This document shows positions 33,365 through 44,592 of a stretch of DNA of 64,000 nt, in pieces. The notes beneath the pieces are model-generated. The model was not told where the DNA came from and made no database searches. It saw only the letters and a program-made list of their open reading frames with translations. The first letter of the stretch is position 1, and every line of letters begins with the position of its first letter. A program made the translations under genes and the position numbers. This stretch comes from Marsupella aquatica (lineage: Eukaryota; Marchantiophyta): positions 22,692,001-22,756,000 of the forward strand of contig OZ316891.1 in assembly GCA_973895155.1 (NCBI GenBank). Direction: 5' to 3'.

Positions 33365-34371
33365 AAGTGTTGCTTTCGTTGTGATGTCCTCTGTTCACGT
33401 CCTTTGATGAGCAAGGTGAGCAGGAGGTCGACTTGCCTCGCCAACAGCAACCACCTAAACTAATCAGTTCCCACTCATTGTCTTGGTTCCAACTACAGGT
33501 CATAGTATACACATAGCATGAAACGTGCATAGTACATATTTGATTCTGAGTTTATGAGTTTCCTAAGACAAAGAGCTTGGTGATAAACCCATATTCTCGA
33601 TGGACATGTATATCAATCATATTAAACTCCTGTTTTTTCATCCAGAAAGACCGAAAGTCTCACCTTGCAGGTTGCAGCAGAGAGAAAATTCACTGGTTGT
33701 CGTGTTGTGCAAGTGAACCTCCACTGATGCCCCGGTGTAGCCCCTCAGATGCAGGTGACACTTACCAACTCCCAAGTTGCCTGGTCTAACAGAAAATGCT
33801 TATATCTTCAGAACTTTATAGAGCAAGTACATGATCACATACTTCTGGATCTATTCATATTTGGAACTCTTGCCAACTACAACTCCCATTATGCACAAGC
33901 TCACATCAATAGAGAAAGATACAGAATGCATACTTACTATGGCTCTAAGCACCTTCACTACCTTGTTGAACCCAGTCCTGAAGTCTTTTCAGCGTGTTTG
34001 TTGTGCTGTCTCCTTTGGCACCCAACACCTTAGTCCTTGATGTAACAGAATGCGATTTTACAAGTTAGATGCTTTGGAACCTTCTATGGTCTTAGCTGAA
34101 TTGATGTCATCGTAAGTGGTGAAAGACAAGGAAGACGAAAGCTGGTTGAAGAGCTGTGGACAACACACTAGCATGAAGTGCTTCAACCAATCCACTGCCA
34201 AACGGAACTCTTACACAGTCACATTCTTTTAGTAAACAAAAACTCAGTCAAACTTCAGAATCAAAGTACAGACTCTGAAGGACCAAAGGAGGATGTTGTG
34301 AGTTTCTCTGTTGTTTAATGTGTTACCCTTCTAGTTTCGAAGTTAGCAAATGCTGAATAATGTGTCTACCA
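33365..34371. other. Non-coding part of element A
   Basis: No domain-bearing frame. May include flanks captured with the L18a fragment. Confidence 0.35.
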
Positions 34372-34715
34372 GATCTTCAAAAAGAAGCCCACCACAATTA
34401 AGAACTTCGGTATCTGGGTCCACGTATCAGAGTCGTACAGGTTATCACAACATGTACAAGGAATATTGTGATACCACAAGAAACGGAGCTGCAGAGCAGA
34501 TGTATGATGAGATGGCTTCTTGTCATAGAGTTTGGTTCCCTTGCATCCAGATCATGAAGACTACGACAGTCCCTGTCTCTCTGTGCAAGCGAGAAAGTAC
34601 CAAGCAGTTCCATGATTCAAAGATCAAGTTCCCCTTGACGTACTGCAAGATTCAACCTCCATTGCGAAAGCTAAAGAAGACTTACAAGGCCACCAAGCCC
34701 AACACAATTGTTTGA
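34372..34715 (+). pseudogene. RPL18A: Captured fragment of ribosomal protein L18a (eL20) gene
   Basis: The plus strand encodes the C-terminal two-thirds of L18a: [15 protein letters not shown], then after a one-base insertion (around 34420) [35 protein letters not shown]-like [11 protein letters not shown], and [25 protein letters not shown] up to a stop at 34715. The N-terminal third is missing and the frameshift breaks it. It starts right after an acceptor-like tctaccag, so it may be a genomic exon fragment rather than a retrocopy. It lies inside CACTA element A, in opposite orientation to the element's genes. Confidence 0.85.
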
Positions 34716-37700
34716 GTAGTGCGGGTGCAGGTTCCCAATTTTGAGACAATTTGGCTCATTTTATGTCCCGAGGGAATCCTGGAGTTTATGTATTGAGTTT
34801 CTAGGTGAAGATGCTTAATATAAGGAAATTCAATTATCACTTCGTTCCCAACTTCTATTAATTGAAAATACACAAGCTGGAAGCAAGAAGACAAGCCACA
34901 ATCTAGCATCTTAGCCAAACACAATCGTCCCGACAAAGCAAAACTCAGTTGGACAGAAGTCACTCGGATCCACAAAAAATTGAAGATTCACCTCCAAGCC
35001 GGAGGCTGATCACTTCAGTACAGCAGCTTCTAGACTGAACAAACTCTACTCAGCCCCACAGAAACACAAATGTTAAGGCTCCAAGTCAGAGCTCACAAAC
35101 AGAAACTCAGATAAATAACATTCAAAATCTGTCCAGGTTTGTGCAAAGTGTACATATTCATTCTTCTGGAATGAACACGCAATGCATACATCACCTAGAC
35201 ACAGTCATTATAAATCATTGGGCGATTGGGGACCACTAAGCAGGTGTGTTCCTATTTCGAGGCTACAGGAAAGGATAGAGTGACACCAAACTCAAGAGTA
35301 CACCAAAAGAAAAACAGCAAGAACCAAAGTCAATCATGTGTGGATAAACTGCACATGGGAAGTTCCCCTGAAGAAGCATCAGTTGCTAACATTGTCACCC
35401 GAACCACACCTAGTTTATGACCTCAATGTCTTCAGCCTCAATACCTAATCCTCAGCCCCCTGGTGCTTCCGTGTTTGTTCTGAAAATTTCTGTGATGAAA
35501 TAATTATTCAATACATTCAATAGGAGTTCAGACAATCTGAAGAGGACTTTGGACTTGAATGGGGGACAGCGTGGCCATATAGTTATCCTTGTGGCCTTCA
35601 GCTACGTGTCTCACGCTGAATTTCACTTTCCAGTTTCGAGAGTTGTGAAGGTCTAGTTTTAGTAACTTCCTCCTGACTCGACTTGGGAGCATTCTCTGTA
35701 TTATTTTGCTAGCTTGTAGTTAGCTTTGACTCCTTTCAGCTTAGTTGACGACCCTCTTGAGATATTAACAATTAGAACAAACACAAGTTGTCAAGACAGA
35801 TTCCACCGGAGCAAAAAGTCCAAAACCAGGTGAATGAAAACCTAAGGAGAGTCCATAAGAACGAAAGTAGGAAGGCAGGCGCACGGGCCACCGAGAAAAG
35901 TAAAGGATGCATGTCATTAGTGGGGAGGGATCTTAGCAAAAGCAGGGGAAAGCAAGGGAACTTGCGGCTAAAATCAGCTGAAAGATGCATGTGATTAGTG
36001 GGAGGGATCTTAGCAAAAACAGGGGAAAGCAAGGGAACTTGCGGCTAAAATCAGCTGAAAGATGCACAGTTCCTAGAAATGTAGTGAACCTTAAGGTCGT
36101 CTGTTCACCCCCCCACCCCACCGCCGGGCACAAGGCATGTTCTGATACAGGGAGGAGCAAAACAATCATGTCAAGCAAGAAGTGTGGAGAGACCAATCTG
36201 TAAGCAAAAATAGGGGAGAACATACATACATCAGCAGCAACAGGAAACAAGAAAGATGAGTTTGGAAAGCATCTTAGGGTCGGGGACATCACTGCAACAC
36301 CGGGACTTAGGATATGACTTGTTCTTAATCTGTTGATAGCATCCGGTAGGCCGGCAACCCATGGCAAAAGGGCAGAGCAGCAATAACAGTTTGAATCTGA
36401 CGGATGAAGCTCCAGGCAAATGAGCTCCAGGCGATTGGGTGCATGATTGAGCAGGCGATTGTAACAGCAGGCACCAGGTAATTTAAAGGAAGCAACATTC
36501 GGCAATGGACCTAGGCAGCTCACAAATTTTGCTTAGCAGCGATGTCACCTAGACCCTAAACACGCAATGCATACATCACCTAGACAACTATACTTGCAGT
36601 CACGAGGTGAGTCCGCGTCGATAGGGGATTGCAGCCTTACCTGTGCCGATGTAGCACCAAGCCGCCCTAACTGAAGCTGCATAGCAATCCGCAGCAATCG
36701 CTCAATGCAAAACAAGTCCCCGGTTGGCCTTGCAGCCCGATCATCCACCTTCAACCCTGCCACCAAGCAATGAGCTCTCCGCTGTTGCTCACCCTAAACC
36801 TTCAACACTCCCGCAAAGTTGTGTCTGCCCGCAAGATTGGGTGCGTGATTGATTCGGCAATTGTAACAACAGGCAACCGCAATCGGTCGCAGGTCATGGA
36901 TACACAAGCTCCAATGTGCTCCCTTTAGCTGAAACAATACCAGTTGTCGCTCACCACCAACACTTTCAGCAACAACACATATTTGTTGTAGTCCGCACCT
37001 TAAACCTTAGCCATGGGGTGGTCAATCAAGTTCCGCAATGCCTAAAACACCGACCACCTGACTTACATGAAATGTGCACACAGCTAAGCTCACCTGCAGC
37101 TCACGCCAACCACATTGAGACAACTGAAGTGAATACTGCCGTAGCTGAACTCGACTCCTCGCGACTCTTTCGCGCCTTCGTAGACTGCCTTACTCAAGTT
37201 GTCATTTTTGTATATTGAATCCCTAAACAACCCAATAAGTAGACAATTCATGCACGTAGCTCCTTCAATGGTTGACAGTGAATATATTCAGAGTCAAAAG
37301 CAAAGCTTGGACATGTGACTATGCTAGACGTTTACACGGGGGAGGATCTAGTTCACTTATGAGACCGCATCTCAAACAGCTCAACTCTCTGTAACCGTAG
37401 CTCAAAGAGCTCAACTCTCAGTGACCCCAGCTCAAACAGGTCAACTCTCAGTGCCCGCACTTGAAACTCAATTTGCTGAAACTCAGAAGGTCAAAGTGAC
37501 TATTGCATGAGTAAGAACACCCTTTACCTCACTGGTGCCGAAAGCTCTCACAGGGGCTGTCACATTTCTCAGAAGTACTCTGTCACTAAACAAGAAACAT
37601 GTGAAACTTGACTCCAGCTCCGGCTCCAAGTAAACAAGCTGGACTGCCGCGACAAGTTCCTGGTTCCTAATCCTAGTTTGCAGCTGAACGTTGAAGCAAC

Positions 37701-39500
37701 TCTCATAAAGCTTTTTATCCATTGGCAATCACTACCTTATCATTTCAGCCTTATTATCTCATTGTGCAAACCTGGATGTCACGGGGCATCTTGGGAGGTG
37801 AATGCAGCTAAGCAAAAGCTACAACATCTATTGCAAGCCGGTTCATGCAGATGGCAAGTTAAAGTCAAGCTTGAAATACACTTACAGCCGGCCGAATGTC
37901 AATAGCGCTCACTGTAAAAGGTTGAGATGTTGTCAATGACGGTAGCGCATTTTCTTATCCCTTCCACCTCACCAGTTGTAGCCCACACTCATGTTTAGAA
38001 AAATTTGCGTTGGTGAAACTTGGCCGGAACCTGAGTCAAAAATAGCTTCACAGCACAAAGAAGTCAACCAAACTTGCAGCCGCGAGGTCACATAGCAAAG
38101 ATAGGGGATTGCAGCCTTACATGGGCTGATGCAGCACCAAGCCGCTCAAACTGAAGCTGCGTAGTAATCCGTAGCAGTATGTGAAGCTGAGCAACAATCC
38201 CCCGCTATTGCAATGTGATGGCAACTCAATCTTCAACTCACTTCCAACCCAGCTCCACTTGAAAGCCTCCTAGTCGGACTGCAATGTACATCCAAAGGCG
38301 ATCAATGCAATGTCTCCAGGCCTGGAGTCCCACTTTGCAAGAACAGTCCAAATGCACACCAAACCGCAATGAGAAGCTCCTGGTTCTCGATCCCAGGTTG
38401 CAGCTGAACGTCAAATTGACTCTCCCAGCTTGAAGGAACAAGTGCCTCCTACAGTGCCTTGCGCAGTGGCAAACGCCTCCTGCAGTGCCTCCCACAGTGC
38501 CTATGATCAATGCTAAACACATACAATGGCTGAATGTTGCCTACGACTCACATTCTGTTTTGTCTATGCAACACCCTAAACTCGCTCTTCTTGCCTCCTA
38601 CTACTCCCATTGCAGTCGGGATTGCAATTTGTCAATGCAGCTTCAGCCTTAGTGATCGACAAACTGCCCCCTTTTTTCCCTCGCAAAGAATGCGCGATCA
38701 GCTCCTCGTCCGCAAATCCAAAGGAATCCAAGGCGCAATGGGAGTTGGCGTGAAGGAATCCATTAAACCCTAAACCTGGTTTAATGTGCCCATATTTGTT
38801 TTCAACCGTCAGATCATCCTTTGATTAAGTTTACGACCGTCAGATCCTTGCTTGATTAATTAAGGTAAGGACTGTCACAAGTTCTTATGCTCATTCCATG
38901 AGCATAGTGTGTGGGGTGCCATTATCAGATATGTCTAATTATAACATGTAGACATGCCAAGTACATGGAGGTTCCAGCTGCATTCCCAGTTCTTGGTGAT
39001 TTTGAACCTTTAATTAAAGGAATCTAGATGGAACAATGTGTGGAGGGGGTACATGACGGTATGTATGCATGGCATGGCGTGCAATAAGTAAAAATAACCT
39101 GCCCTTGCATATGTGAGAGTTAGAGATAACCAAGGAGATAACTTCAAATGTACCCATTTAGACACAAAAATGAGTCCAATTAATATTACATGCATGCCAT
39201 TGTGGGACCCTAGCTAGTTGGGATTATTTTGTTATGTTGTAACACTTGTAAACTTGTGGCATACATATGTTGTAATTCAGTCTACTCTAATGTAGAGTAT
39301 ATATTTGAGATCTGTTAGCATTGACATTGACCAAGGACCTTTACTTACCTTGTAGAGTTGCGTACTCACACAATATCCCGAGGGCATCTCCTTTAGTCCC
39401 ATTGACAACTAAGAAAATTAGGATATATCCTAAATGGTATGTGTTGGGCGGGGTCAAATGTGGTTAGATTGTGGTGTTAAACCCTAAGGCTCTCTTACAT
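34716..39500. other. Long non-coding 5' region of element A with internal duplications
   Basis: About 4.8 kb without a recognisable gene. Segments recur: 36597-36700 resembles 38080-38180 (ataggggattgcagccttac; caccaagccgc; actgaagctgc); 37650-37705 resembles 38370-38430 (ttgcagctgaacgt); and acacgcaatgcatacatcacctagaca occurs at about 35175 and 36558. This may be leader or intron of the element transcript, or captured DNA that I cannot identify. Confidence 0.5.
35906..36060. repeat. ~78-bp tandem duplication
   Basis: Two adjacent copies (35906-35983 and 35984-36060) of a unit starting gatgcatgt.attagtggg and ending aaaatcagctgaaa, differing at a few positions. Probably a recent duplication. 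Confidence 0.9.
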
Positions 39501-39519
39501 ATATAACGCTCTATTGTAG

Positions 39520-39735
39520 AGGGAGTCACTTATACAACTTCATTCTTGTTGGCTGAACTTAGTTATAGTTGCAACTTCCCCAATAGTTATAGAAATGACT
39601 TCCCAAGAATTCTCCAAAACTCAGTCCACAACTTGTAACTATAATGACACCCAAAACCTAGGAGTCACAAATTTTGCAAGGTCTCATTAGAGTCACTTAA
39701 GGCAGGGTCTCAGAATGGGCCGGTTTCTTCTAGTG
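39520..39735. repeat. Right terminus and subterminal repeats of element A
   Basis: AGTCAC words (gagtcact, gagtcacaa, gagtcactta) precede the inverted terminus ending cttctagtg at 39735. The adjacent CTT at 39736-39738 matches the left flank. Confidence 0.8.
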
Positions 39736-39738
39736 CTT

Positions 39739-41100
39739 ACATGCTTGAGGTGTAACTTGATTTGTAGCTCCCTAACCAAAAAGAAGTTCTTGTCATTTTG
39801 CAACCTGGCTATTGAGGGCTATGCTTCCAGGTTTTTGGGCCCACACTTCCTTTCTGTTATACATTTACACTTAGGTTACGACTGCAGCCATAGTCGAGCT
39901 AACTTTAGTTGCAAACTTAATAAGGTTAGCTGTGTTGCATACTACATACCCAAGTAGTTGTCACACCATTCTAGGTAGTGCTAGAGTGTATCGTACTATC
40001 TAGATCTGTATGTTTGGTATGTGTGCTATATGAGCCAATAAGGTTCCGTTAGGTTTGTGTGAGAGGGTAGTTCTCTCTTGTGAGGCATTCAAAGGTTATC
40101 TTTCAATGTTGAGCCTTGGAGAGAGAGGAGCTTGAGTGTGGCTACGGTGGTTGTGAGCTCCGCTTGTGTAACGTGGATTCCTTGAGTAGTGCAAGGTGCG
40201 TTGGCTTGACATACGTGTATGATCGGATCGGTGCGGTATCGATGGGGTATTGTTGACCGGGATCGTTATGCCGATTGTATTAAGATTACATTGAAAGATC
40301 AGATGCGAACTCTGTTGTGCGGACTGTGCAAATAGAAGTTTGTTTCGTGGCAATTGAGTTGGCGACGGCTCGTGGAAATTGTTTGAAGCTGTTGCGTGCA
40401 TGGATCGTATTGAATAGATCATTAGTATTCAATAACTAGCGGGTCAGCAAGCCCCGATACATGAGGAGAACTTGCAAGTGTTACAATTTTGAGTGCCAGA
40501 TTTGGTGCATAATGACAAGTGAGAGGTCACCCATCCCAAAGCTATTCCTCCCCCACACACTTAACTATGTGGTTCTTAAGTGCTCTTGTGTGCACACACT
40601 CCTTTCCACTTTGATGTTAATAGAATGAGCACTTAGGCATTTTATACACATTTTGGTTTGTTTAGATTGCCATTTTGGGCCAAATTATAAGCTCTTTCAG
40701 GGTTTTTGAGGTTTTTGAATCCACCTAAATGCATGGATTGAACCAATTGTGCATGGATCCTTAGCTACGACATTGAACATTGAGAGGCCTATTATGAAGG
40801 CCCCACATTGAACATTATGAACATTGTTTGATTGATGTATGATCACTATTGATGTGGAGAGTTCTTGTGGATCTCTTCTTGTTGATTGCATCCTCTCCAC
40901 ATATGCTTCTTGTTTATGCGCCATGTTAGTTTGGCATGGGCGCTTGATTCTATAGGAGTGATCCGGGTTTGCAACCGGACATTCTAGTTGTGCTACGTAT
41001 TTCTCTCCTGGTGATGTTAGAGTGATGCCCAACACACCATGGTGAGTGTTTGTGTTGCTGACAGGGACAGATTGCCCTTAGGGTTAGCATATAGATTAGA
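39739..41100. other. Probable LTR/leader of the gag-protease retroelement
   Basis: Non-coding sequence just upstream of the gag pseudogene, so it may hold its 5' LTR and leader. I could not define LTR ends or a primer-binding site. Confidence 0.3.
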
Positions 41101-41105
41101 TTAGG

Positions 41106-43450
41106 TTGGTCACCACGGATTCTTCTGATGTTGCTGGGTTACCCGATGGACGACGGACTGGTTTCACTCAGAGTGGGGCGCATTTTTGGCCAGCGGCATT
41201 GGTGGCAGTCAGCAATGCAGCTTCAGACAGTGATTCCGACAAGGACTCAATTACCAGTTCTCCTCGTCATCAGATGATTGCACCTTTGTTGTGGGATGTG
41301 GAAGAGATGTACGGGGCTACAAAGGGCCCACGACGATACTCTGGTGCAGTTGGCATGATTGATCTGGATGACTTCATCCAGGAGTTTGATACGTGATGCG
41401 ATATGCAAACATTGCGTAACGCCACGTTGTTTACCCCTTTCATGGCATGGAAGGGATTATTTTAGCATTTGGAGGGGCCACCCATGGATGACTACCATGA
41501 GTTTTGGAAGGCTCATTTGGTTGAGATTGAGGCATGGAGGCAGCATTGGTTGCCTAATTACGTGTCCATCACCTATGGCACTAGTGCGGCTGCCCAACCC
41601 ATTGCCATAGTTGCTGCTTCTTCTAGCAGCACTAGCCAGAGTGGCATACCATCTACCAGTAGCACTCCAGCAGCATCCACCACTACTCCTGCCGGTGTGA
41701 TTGTGATAGGGACTGGAGTTGCGCCAGCATTTAATCCCGTGGTGGAATTCTTTGAGGTACTGAAGCAGAACTATCAGGGTGTGAGAATTGATAAGTTGAA
41801 GGGTCTCCCGGAGTTTCAGCGCAAGGCTGGAGAGAGTCTACGGGAGGCATACACTTGTATGCGCAGATTGATCACTATCACCAAGGGAGTGACAAAGGCT
41901 CAGGCAGTCCAGTTTTGGTATGCAATTCTAGATAGAGAATTGCAATGCAGAGTGAGAGATGTCACTCTACTTAGGGATGCAAATCCCACATTAGCAGTAG
42001 TTTTTACACTTTTGGAGCACATTGAGCTCAATATGGTGAACAAGAAGGTGGTGACTTCCGGATTTGCCAAGGAAGCACCAAAGGCTTCATCTACATCCAC
42101 ACCACAGCCTATTGCACAGAAGAGCCAAAGGGAGAAGCCTACTGCATGAGAGTCTACCAGCCAGAGACCTGTGCCCTCTTATGTTGGACAGCAGTCAGGA
42201 TGTTGGACCTGTGGTGGGGATCATGCACAGAGATATTGCCCAGATCATAGAGGATCAGGGGGAGCATCAGCGCCTGATCACCGTTAGTGTGATACTTTGG
42301 AGCTCCTGGACACACCAAGGATAGGTGTTTCTCACTCCATCCTGAGTTACGGAGAGGAGGATCCCATACACATGATCAGGGAAGAGGAGGAGGAGGTAGA
42401 GGTGGTGGATGTGGTCGTGGCATGCCACATGCAGGGAGACAAGGAGGTGACGTTGCCCCTGCTGTAACCATAGATCCAAAGGATGCTAAGATTGCTCAAT
42501 TGGAGCAATAGCTAGCTGCCATGGCTAGTTCCCACGTGAGACCTACTTTTGGTGATGGGGCATCTACATCCTATGGACCTTCCACATCCCATGGTCCTTC
42601 CACATCTTATGGAGTTGATGGAGACCTTGCCACCATGGGATTCATGTGTGGCACTGCAAATATTGATGCATCAACAGCTTTGACATGTGGGGCAGCCAAA
42701 GCTCTTGAGCCCCAAGGAGCAATAGTGAAGCTAGATCCACAGAGGGGGGATGCACGTTGGTAGACAAAGCTTCCTCAGTCTTTTACAATGTCAGAGACAG
42801 TTCAGACTGCCTCTATGAACCCGGTTCGGATAAACCCTGGCATGGGTAAGTTGGCAGAATCAGGTAGTGATGCAGCAGGGATGACAGGTACCCTGCAGTT
42901 GGGGGCGGCTACTGCCATAGTACGCACCCCATTATTTTCAGTGATAGACATGCTAAACTTGGGAGTTGGTCTTGCATAAGTGTTCAGATTGGTAGCTACA
43001 CTCTGTGAGGACACTCCAGTGGTTGCTTCCCATGCAGAAGCAGCTTGTAGTGTTGAAGCAGGGAAGACCATGCCACCTACTACTACTAGTGAGACATGGC
43101 ATGTAGCAGCAGCGAGGTTGGTGGATTTACCAGCACGCCCTACATTTGAGAGGACTAGGTTTAAACCTAGTGTTGTGTCATTGGATAATCGGAGTGGTAT
43201 GTTCTGATTAGTTGGGCCTTTTGGAACAGTATACCAGCTAGAGAGAGTGTTACTGGATACTGGTGCTCAGCCCTTGATGTTGGAGAAGTCTACCATACGT
43301 GGATTAGGATTGCGTCCAAAGGATTTGGAGGATTGTGCCTTTCCCATTCAGACTTCATTGGGGGGACCTACACCTACGCAGCATATCACCAGGAGACCAC
43401 TTGATTTGAGGATTCAGGAAGGTCATGCCACAGATAGCTCACAAATATAG
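41106..43450 (+). pseudogene. Decayed LTR retrotransposon gag-protease (Gypsy-type)
   Basis: One frame (41106-42149) encodes a gag-like protein broken by TGA at the end of 41106-41396 (likely Trp) and TAG before 41469 (likely Gln). It has a retrotransposon gag region (FQRKAGESLREAYTCMRRL ... QFWYAILDRELQCRVRDVTLL). After a further TGA comes a zinc knuckle (CWTCGGDHAQRYC, about 42200) and a shifted second knuckle-like GAPGHTKDRC. An aspartic protease motif follows at about 43247 (VLLDTGAQPLMLEKSTI). Reverse transcriptase and integrase do not appear in the window: the sequence is cut at 43484 by the end of CACTA element B. Assignment to Gypsy rests on gag and protease style only. Confidence 0.75.
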
Positions 43451-43483
43451 GTGCGAGCCATTTTGATTAAGGCAAAGTCATAT

Positions 43484-44180
43484 CACTAGTAGAAAACAAT
43501 ATATTTTATGACGGAAACAATGACTATTAATCAGGTCTTTTTAACAAAACAATGATGCAATCATTCTCGTCTTTCCAGATGCGTCACAACGGACATTTTG
43601 GTCACGGTCATTTTGGACAAATGACACTAAAAACATGTGGTCATTTCATACTATCCTAAATGACGGTTTTTATGATATGGTCATAAATGTTGAACGGTCC
43701 TAAATGATGACACAAATCACCATCGACGGTCAATTGCCGTTGACCGTCAACGGTCCCCATACCCAATCACACAACGACATGTGGCAGTCAAAAAACAAAT
43801 AACATTGGTCATTTTGGACTTGTCCAAAATGATGTACATTATATAACAAATCAAATAGTGACACATGGTTCAAAGAGGATTCACCATCAAATGGCAATAT
43901 ATTTGGGTCATTTTGGACGTGTCCAAAATGACTACGATATAAACAAGTCATATTAAGACACGTGGTTCAATTAGGAGGAGACATAAAGATACACATTAGT
44001 CATTAATGACATGTCTTGAATGACATAAAGTGAGTCATAGTGGACTTGTTTATAATGACCATGAGAGCGGTCATTCTTTGAATCATTTAGTCTATGTCTT
44101 TAATGACCAGAGTTGAGTCATATTGGTCACAAAGATAGTTGTGGATAATGACCATTACATCAGTCATTCTAGCCAGTCAT
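43484..44180. repeat. Left terminus and subterminal palindromic repeats of element B
   Basis: After the CACTAGTAG terminus, words such as ggtcattttggac, gtccaaaatgac and aatgaccat recur more than ten times in both orientations, some forming perfect short hairpins. This is typical of CACTA subterminal regions. The motif differs from element A's GTGACT. Confidence 0.8.
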
Positions 44181-44592
44181 TTAGGTGAAGTATTCAATGA
44201 TTTGGAGAAATTCAAATTTAAGTGATCATGATAAATAAAACTTCATGTCATTCAAAAATCATACATTACAAAGCCATTCAATAGATTTGCTGAATGAAAA
44301 CTTAAAGAAACATTCCATATATATCACAAATCCAATTGACATTCATACAAGATACCTTCATAAGTCTCACAGTAACTATTGAACTCAATGCAAATTTATG
44401 AAACAAAATTACATTGACATCAATAATATTAGAGTGTCAATTGTTACAACCTGACATACCAATCACTCTGCATGTTTTAGAAAAATAGAGTTGATTCTAT
44501 CATGTCTAGTGTTTCTTGACAGAGTGCTATTTCTATTGCTTCTTAAGCAAGCTAGAGTTCCATAGGGCATTCATCCCTTTCACATCAGATAA

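Larger units (their letters stand above)
21116..39735 (-). mobile_element. Element A: complete 18.6-kb CACTA (En/Spm) transposon with cargo
   Basis: The left end at 21116 reads CACTAGAAGAATCCG. The right end, reverse-complemented from 39735, reads CACTAGAAGAAACCG. After a non-matching 7-bp gap both continue CTGAGACC. The flanks carry the 3-bp target duplication expected for CACTA elements: CTT at 21113-21115 and 39736-39738. Both ends have subterminal clusters of GTGACT/AGTCAC words (21150-21440 and 39520-39700). All inferred element genes read on the minus strand: Cys-rich ORF, EDM2-like PHD protein, tandem-BRCT protein, tnp2 transposase, then the second En/Spm protein. The 33.4-39.5 kb part is mostly non-coding and contains a captured host fragment. 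Both large genes look intact, so it may be autonomous or recently so. Confidence 0.88.
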
